Origin: an uncultured Rhodanobacteraceae bacterium
GTDB lineage: Bacteria > Pseudomonadota > Gammaproteobacteria > Xanthomonadales > SZUA-5
Direction: 5' to 3'
DNA: 27,346 nucleotides
NCBI GenBank assembly: GCA_937928755.1
Contig: CALEZI010000035.1
Location: forward strand, 1 to 27,346
This document shows, piece after piece, positions 22,827 through 27,346 of this stretch (position 1 is its first letter; the number at the start of each line of letters is the position of its first letter). Made by a program: the position numbers and the translations under genes. Under the pieces are notes generated by a model. That model was not told where the DNA came from. It searched no databases and worked only from the letters and a program-made list of their open reading frames with translations.

Positions 22827-24173
22827 ATGGCCACAGCCCGCCTTCATTCAGTGTCGATCGCCCGCTTTCGGGATTGTGCGCGCATCCCCTTACTTGCGCT
22901 GGCACTGCTCGCTACTTCTCTGGATGCCGCCACTCTGTTGGTCACCAATACCAATGATAGCGGCGCCGGTTCGCTGCGCGCGGCGGTCGTCTTCGCCAAC
23001 AACACGGTCGCACCGGACAACATCCAGTTCAACATTCCCGGTGCTGGACCGCATGTCATTGCGCTGGCGAGCAATCTGCCAACCATCGTTAATCCGTTGA
23101 CCATCGACGGCTACACGCAGCCGGGTGCGGCGGCCAACTCTATCGCGAACGTCGCCAGCAATGCCGTGATCAAGATCCAGTTGAATGCACTGGCCAGCGT
23201 CGGCAACCCTGGCCGAGGGCTGTCCATCTGCAGTTCAAACGTGACCATTCGCGGTCTGTCGATCACCAACTTTCGTATGGAGTCGATCGGTACCGGCGTC
23301 AATGTCGGCAGTGCCGATTGCGATGAAATCTCCGAGAACATCGTCATTTCCGGCAATTTCCTCGGCCTGAACCCGGATGGGGCCATGCAAACAGGCCTGA
23401 GCTTTGACCATCTTTCGATACGTCGCGCCGCCGCGACGGTCGGCGGCGCGACACCCGCCAGCCGCAACGTCATCGCCGGCGGTGACGCCAACGGGATCTT
23501 TCTGAGTCAAGGCAGTACCGGCACGATGGTTGACGGCAATCTGATCGGTACCGACCCAAGTGCCACGCAGCCCCGGAGCGACGGCAACGGTATCCAGGTG
23601 TTCAATACCTTCGCGGTGCGCATCGGGACGCTGCACCCGAATTTCATCGCATTCAATTTACGAGGCATCACCGTCCTCAACACCAGCACCAATACCATCG
23701 GCGGCAACTTCATCTTGTTCAACGATGGTCTCGGCATCGATCTTGGTGGTGACGGTGTCACGCCCAACGACCTCAACGATGTTGACGAAGGCGCCAACCG
23801 TTTGCAGAACTTCCCGGAGCTGTCATTGGCGCAACTGCCGAGCATTGGCTTGATGCGCGTAGTCGGTCGACTGGACGTGCCGATCGGCACCAATGCCAAC
23901 TATGGGCTCACGGTGTACCAAAGTACCGACTGCGATAGCAGTGGTCATGGCGAAGGCTCGATGCCACTGGCCACGGTCAGCGTGCCGATGGTGCATCTGG
24001 GCGCGCCGACCTTCAACCGCAACGAATCTTTCGACATTTCCGTTCCCCGCGCCAATCTGGGGTCGTTTGTGACGCTCACCGCGACCGAGCCAGAGGGCAG
24101 CACTTCGGAGTTCTCTCGCTGCATTGAGGTGGTTGGACCAGATCAGATGTTCAGGAACGGCTTCGAACCCTGA
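22827..24173 (+). CDS. secreted right-handed beta-helix protein, one module, GFE tail
   Basis: 448-aa exported protein. The ATG at 22827 has GGAG six bases upstream; the signal peptide has a basic N-region and IPLLALALLATSLDA, with cleavage probably before ATLLV. The module starts with NTNDSGAGSLRAAV, the common opening of bacterial parallel beta-helix proteins, then FNIPGAGPHVIAL and LTIDGYTQPGAAANS. The middle is a run of short beta-helix turns (NVTIRGLSITNF, NIVISGNFLGLNPDG, GTMVDGNLIGTDPSA). It closes with GLGIDLGGDGVTPNDLNDVD and LQNFPELS, an Asp/Asn-rich calcium-loop-like segment, then a beta-sandwich end (GEGSMPLATVSV, LTATEPEGSTSEFSR). It ends MFRNGFEP. Ligand and activity are unknown; adhesion, polysaccharide binding or lyase activity are possible. 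The next gene, 47 bp downstream, is a two-module paralogue. Confidence 0.9.
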   Translation: MATARLHSVSIARFRDCARIPLLALALLATSLDAATLLVTNTNDSGAGSLRAAVVFANNTVAPDNIQFNIPGAGPHVIALASNLPTIVNPLTIDGYTQPGAAANSIANVASNAVIKIQLNALASVGNPGRGLSICSSNVTIRGLSITNFRMESIGTGVNVGSADCDEISENIVISGNFLGLNPDGAMQTGLSFDHLSIRRAAATVGGATPASRNVIAGGDANGIFLSQGSTGTMVDGNLIGTDPSATQPRSDGNGIQVFNTFAVRIGTLHPNFIAFNLRGITVLNTSTNTIGGNFILFNDGLGIDLGGDGVTPNDLNDVDEGANRLQNFPELSLAQLPSIGLMRVVGRLDVPIGTNANYGLTVYQSTDCDSSGHGEGSMPLATVSVPMVHLGAPTFNRNESFDISVPRANLGSFVTLTATEPEGSTSEFSRCIEVVGPDQMFRNGFEP

Positions 24174-24220
24174 ACTCGCTTCCACGCCTTCGAGATTACG
24201 CGCTTCCTGCGGAGACCCTC

Positions 24221-27154
24221 ATGACACATGCCCGAGTTTTCGGTCAGGCGCTGGCCCTGTGCGCGCTCCTGCTGGCGACCCAAGTCGCCCACGCCGTCAC
24301 TTATGTGGTGCGCAGCACCGTCGATTCCAACAACGCCGATGGTTGCCTGGCCGGCGCCGCGACCTGTTCGCTGCGCGAGGCGATCACCCGGGCCAATCAG
24401 CAAAGCAATGCGGACACCATCCTCTTCGACATTCCCGGTGCGGGTCCGCACCGCATACGCCCGTTTCTCGGCTTGCCGGCGATCACCGCGCCGCTGACGA
24501 TCAATGGCTACAGCCAATCCGGTGCCGTGCAAAACACCTCGCCGACCGGCATGAACGCGGTACTGAAGATCCAGATCGACGGGGGACAGTTGATCAATGT
24601 CGCCGATGGTCTCGTGCTCAGCGCCGCGGTGACCGTGCAGGGCGTTTCGATCACCGGCTTCAATGGCACAGCGATGGCTGGCATTCGCCTCAACGGCAAT
24701 GGCCGGGTGCGGGTGGAAGGCTGCGTCATCGGTCTCGACCCGGCGTTCGTCAAGGTCGCCAACCGCATCGGCATTGCCGTGGCCAACACGCAACTCGGTG
24801 AGTGGAGCATCGGCGGATCGCGACTGGAACAACGCAACCTGATTTCCGGCAACCTCACCGGTGGCATCGAGACCAGCACGGTGGCCACGGCGACGCCTGC
24901 AGACGCGTTGATCGAGAACAATCTGATCGGCGCCACGGCGAATGGCAACACGGCGGTTGCCGATAGCGGACGCGGCATTCGCGCGTCGCGCCAGGAACTG
25001 GTGATTCGCAACAACACCCTGATCGGCGATCCCGACGAGCCCGGGATCCAGTTGTTCAGCGATGCGCTCATCGTCGGCAACCGCATCGGCATCGGCGGCA
25101 ACCTCAGCACATCCGCGCCGCACGCCGTCGGCATCAGCATCGGCAGCAATGTCGCGGCCATCATCGGCGGCGTTGGCAGCAATGCCAATGTGATCGCCAC
25201 CAATATCGGCGCCGGCATTGCGGCAACCGGCAATTTCAGCGTTGGCGATCTGGCGCGCAATCATTTCTCCAGCAACGGCGGCCTGGCGATCGATCTGGGC
25301 AATGCCGGCGTCAGCGCCAATGACCCCGGCGATGGCGACCCCGCGCAGCAGAATTTCCCGCTGCTCACCACGGCAGTGCGCAGCGCCAATTTCGGCGTTC
25401 CGGTAGCCATCAGCGGCAGCTTGAACTCGACCGCCAACACGCACTTTCGCATCGTGTTCCTTGCCGACCTGCAGGCTGATCCCAGCAATCACGGCGAGGG
25501 CCGGTACATCGGCGAACCGAGCATCGAGGTAGTCACCGACGCCACCGGCAATATCAGTTTCGGGCCGACCAGCACCCACTTCAACGAAACCGGTCTGATC
25601 GGTTTCGTGTCCGCCGTGGCGCAGCGCCTGTCCGGCCCCGGTGGCAGCGTGCTCGACAGCAGCGAGATGGCACTGTCGATCCCGGTGGTCAACACCTCGC
25701 CGAATCTCTTCGTGGTGACCTCGAGCGCCGACACCTCGGCGCCGTGCGCCGCTACCTGCACCCTGCGCGCGGCGATCTCAGCCGCCAACGGCACCCCGAA
25801 CAATTCGGGCTTGCCGGACCAGATTCACTTCAACATCCCCGGCGCCGGACCGCACACGATCATCGCGGCCACCGCGTTGCCGGCCATCACCGATGCGCTG
25901 ATCATCGATGGATATACCCAACCCGGGGCGGTTCCCAACAGCGATGCGACGCGCGTGTCCAGCAACGCCGTGATCAAGGTCGAGCTACGCTACGCCAGCC
26001 TGCCTTTTTCCCTGGCGCCGCCCACGCCCGAACCCTCCCGTGATCTGGTGCTGCGCGGGCTGGCGATCTCCGCGGTCAATGCCTCGGAAAACCGCGACAT
26101 CGTGCTGACGCGCACCCCGCGATCGCGCATCGAGGGCTGCTGGTTTGGCCTGCGTGCGGACGGCAGCGCAGCGCCGATGGATGAGTTGATCGCCAGCGGC
26201 ATCGTCGGAGGCGCCGAGCCGGCGCAGCGCAATGTGTTCATGCGCGATGGTTCCGGAACCAGCGAGGTCATCCGTTTCCTGGGCACCGTTCTGCGCAACA
26301 ACCTGATCGGCGTCTATCCGAATGGCCGCAGCACAGCCGCGCAAGCTGCGTCGGCTCTGGTCGAGGTCCGTGTCGACGATGCCCTGATCGAAGGCAATGT
26401 CTTCGCCGGTGAATCCTTCGGCTTGACCATCAACGGTGCGCGCACGGTGGTGCGCGACAACAGCTTCGGCGAGAGTTTCGACCGGCAGACAGCACTCGGG
26501 ATCGCGATAGCCGTCAACGTGCAGCAAGCGGGCTTGCTGCTGCAGTCCAGTAGCCAACGCATCGCCAATGCCGGGATCGGCGTCGGCTTCAATCGCTTCG
26601 AAGCCGTCGACGCGATCATCGATCAACCGATCGTCAACAGCGAGCTGTTCGGCGTCGTGCTGTTCAACGAGGGCCAGCGCGTGCAGATCCGCCAGACCAT
26701 CAGTGGCAGCCAGGGTCTGGCGATCGATCTGCAGCCCGGCGATACCGCGGGCGTCACCCCCAACGATCCCGGCGATCTCGACGAGGGGCCGAACGGCTTG
26801 CAGAATTTTCCGCTGCTGCAGAGCGCCAGTCGCGATGGCAACGGGGTGGTCAGTGTCAGCGGCAGCCTGAATTCGCTGCCGAACCAGTCCTATCGCATCC
26901 GCGTCTGCGGTATCGCCAACGGCCTTGCCAGCGGCCACGGCGGCTGCGACGCCATCCTGGTCGACGATCTGGTCGTGATCACCGACAGCGGCGGCAACGT
27001 GGCCTTCTCGGTCGAATTCGCCGCCGACCCGGCCCTGCGGTTGCTGACAGCAACCGCATCGCGCCTGGCCGGGTCCGCCGAAGAGACCAGCGAGTTTGCA
27101 GCGAACATCGTGATCCAGCTGCCGGATCCGCTGTTTGCGAATGGGTTTGAGTAA
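24221..27154 (+). CDS. secreted right-handed beta-helix protein, two modules, GFE tail
   Basis: 977-aa exported protein. The ATG at 24221 has GGAG six bases upstream and a clear signal peptide (LALCALLLATQVAHA). It holds two copies of the module seen once in the neighbour. Module 1 (about 27-490) opens with CSLREAITRANQ and FDIPGAGPHRI, and closes with GLAIDLGNAGVSANDPGDGD and QNFPLLTTA. Module 2 (about 495-965) opens with CTLRAAISAANG, FNIPGAGPHTI and IIDGYTQPGAVPNS, and closes with GLAIDLQPGDTAGVTPNDPG and LQNFPLLQSA. It ends DPLFANGFE. Paired cysteines before the LR[EA]A motif probably form a disulfide. It arose by module duplication relative to the 448-aa neighbour or the reverse. It is likely co-transcribed with that neighbour and located at or beyond the cell surface; the function is unknown. 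Confidence 0.9.
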   Translation: MTHARVFGQALALCALLLATQVAHAVTYVVRSTVDSNNADGCLAGAATCSLREAITRANQQSNADTILFDIPGAGPHRIRPFLGLPAITAPLTINGYSQSGAVQNTSPTGMNAVLKIQIDGGQLINVADGLVLSAAVTVQGVSITGFNGTAMAGIRLNGNGRVRVEGCVIGLDPAFVKVANRIGIAVANTQLGEWSIGGSRLEQRNLISGNLTGGIETSTVATATPADALIENNLIGATANGNTAVADSGRGIRASRQELVIRNNTLIGDPDEPGIQLFSDALIVGNRIGIGGNLSTSAPHAVGISIGSNVAAIIGGVGSNANVIATNIGAGIAATGNFSVGDLARNHFSSNGGLAIDLGNAGVSANDPGDGDPAQQNFPLLTTAVRSANFGVPVAISGSLNSTANTHFRIVFLADLQADPSNHGEGRYIGEPSIEVVTDATGNISFGPTSTHFNETGLIGFVSAVAQRLSGPGGSVLDSSEMALSIPVVNTSPNLFVVTSSADTSAPCAATCTLRAAISAANGTPNNSGLPDQIHFNIPGAGPHTIIAATALPAITDALIIDGYTQPGAVPNSDATRVSSNAVIKVELRYASLPFSLAPPTPEPSRDLVLRGLAISAVNASENRDIVLTRTPRSRIEGCWFGLRADGSAAPMDELIASGIVGGAEPAQRNVFMRDGSGTSEVIRFLGTVLRNNLIGVYPNGRSTAAQAASALVEVRVDDALIEGNVFAGESFGLTINGARTVVRDNSFGESFDRQTALGIAIAVNVQQAGLLLQSSSQRIANAGIGVGFNRFEAVDAIIDQPIVNSELFGVVLFNEGQRVQIRQTISGSQGLAIDLQPGDTAGVTPNDPGDLDEGPNGLQNFPLLQSASRDGNGVVSVSGSLNSLPNQSYRIRVCGIANGLASGHGGCDAILVDDLVVITDSGGNVAFSVEFAADPALRLLTATASRLAGSAEETSEFAANIVIQLPDPLFANGFE

Positions 27155-27183
27155 ACGGGGCGTGGGCCGGGTCGCGAAAGACA

Positions 27184-27217
27184 GGTAACGCAGCCCAATG
27201 GGTGAGGGGCGTTGCGC
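27184..27217. repeat. REP-like imperfect palindrome
   Basis: GGTAACGCAGCCCAATGGGT is followed by GAGGGGCGTTGCGC; GTAACGC pairs with GCGTTGC apart from one base, and CCCAATGGG forms an inner dyad. It shares its AGCCCA-like core with the next element. Confidence 0.45.
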
Positions 27218-27222
27218 CGCCA

Positions 27223-27249
27223 GCCACGTAGCCCATTGGGCAACGTGGC
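27223..27249 (-). repeat. CACGTTGCCC-type REP hairpin with compensatory change
   Basis: On the minus strand: GCCACGTTGCCC, loop AAT, GGGCTACGTGGC. The stem mismatch is at the same position as in the other copies. The second pair of the stem is C-G here instead of T-A in the copies at 14 and 18 kb, a compensatory change that keeps the hairpin. It lies about ten bases before the GCAAAG tandem array. Confidence 0.7.
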
Positions 27250-27260
27250 CTGCCTGCTTT

Positions 27261-27346
27261 TTGTCCGCAAAGGACGCAAAGGACGCAAAGGGAGCAAAGA
27301 GAGCAAAGAGAGCAAAGAGAGCAAAGAGAGCAAAGAGAGCAAAGAG
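27261..27346 (+). repeat. GCAAAG element, copy 3: expanded 9-bp tandem array running off the window
   Basis: It starts with TTGTCCGCAAAGGACGCAAA, identical to the outer end of copy 2, then changes into six exact GAGCAAAGA units (27292-27345) and continues past the window end. Nine 9-bp units are visible in all. An inverted right arm, if present, is outside the window. Confidence 0.88.

Noticed and set aside
24143..25579. 478-codon minus-strand frame opposite the two-module beta-helix gene
   Set aside because: Antisense shadow with A/R/G/D-rich composition and no recognisable motif.

Overview
The window is GC-rich, densely coded DNA. It looks like a gammaproteobacterium of the Xanthomonadales/Lysobacterales type. 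That is an inference from the gatCAB operon, a MetX homologue with serine-O-succinyltransferase-like features, large c-di-GMP proteins, abundant REP-like palindromes and secreted proteins ending in a GFE tail. There is no rRNA, tRNA, CRISPR array, integrase or transposase, so it reads as chromosome with repeat-rich intergenic spaces.

Layout. 98-2572: a two-receiver PAS/degenerate GGDEF/EVL-type EAL protein (FimX-like). 2573-2940: repeats. 2941-4035 (-): MetX-family acyltransferase, divergent from a TrmB-like methyltransferase (4100-4792, +). 4853-6144 (-): cyanophycinase and a GNAT acetyltransferase, overlapping by ATGA. 6265-8928 (-): PAS3-GGDEF-EAL protein with intact GGDEF and EAL motifs. 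9036-9926 (-): HMG-CoA lyase. 10007-10429 (-): small exported protein. 10624-12780 (+): exported CotH-kinase/lamin-tail protein. 12878-16203 (-): gatC-gatA-gatB, with a REP pair between gatA and gatB. 16611-17930 (+): RhlE-type DEAD-box helicase. 18244-22637 (-): a small pseudo-receiver-like protein whose stop overlaps the start of a 1332-aa hybrid two-component sensor/regulator. 22827-27154 (+): two secreted beta-helix proteins, one of one module and one of two modules.

How the parts relate. Two c-di-GMP proteins, a membrane hybrid sensor and three large exported proteins suggest surface and lifestyle regulation. The rest is housekeeping: tRNA amidation, sulfur amino acid synthesis, leucine/HMG-CoA breakdown and RNA remodelling. 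The hybrid sensor is divergent from the beta-helix pair and may regulate it; this rests on position alone.

The most notable signals are three. First, an identical-looking C-terminal tail, [LM]F-x-[DN]-GFE, ends three exported proteins of different architecture and could be an unrecognised sorting or secretion signal. Second, a repeat element bounded by inverted arms of a 9-bp GCAAAG unit occurs three times, two complete copies sitting between convergent genes. Third, a REP-like hairpin family keeps a mismatch at the same stem position and shows compensatory change. The REP-like hairpins and GCAAAG arms lie side by side at 18.0 and 27.2 kb.
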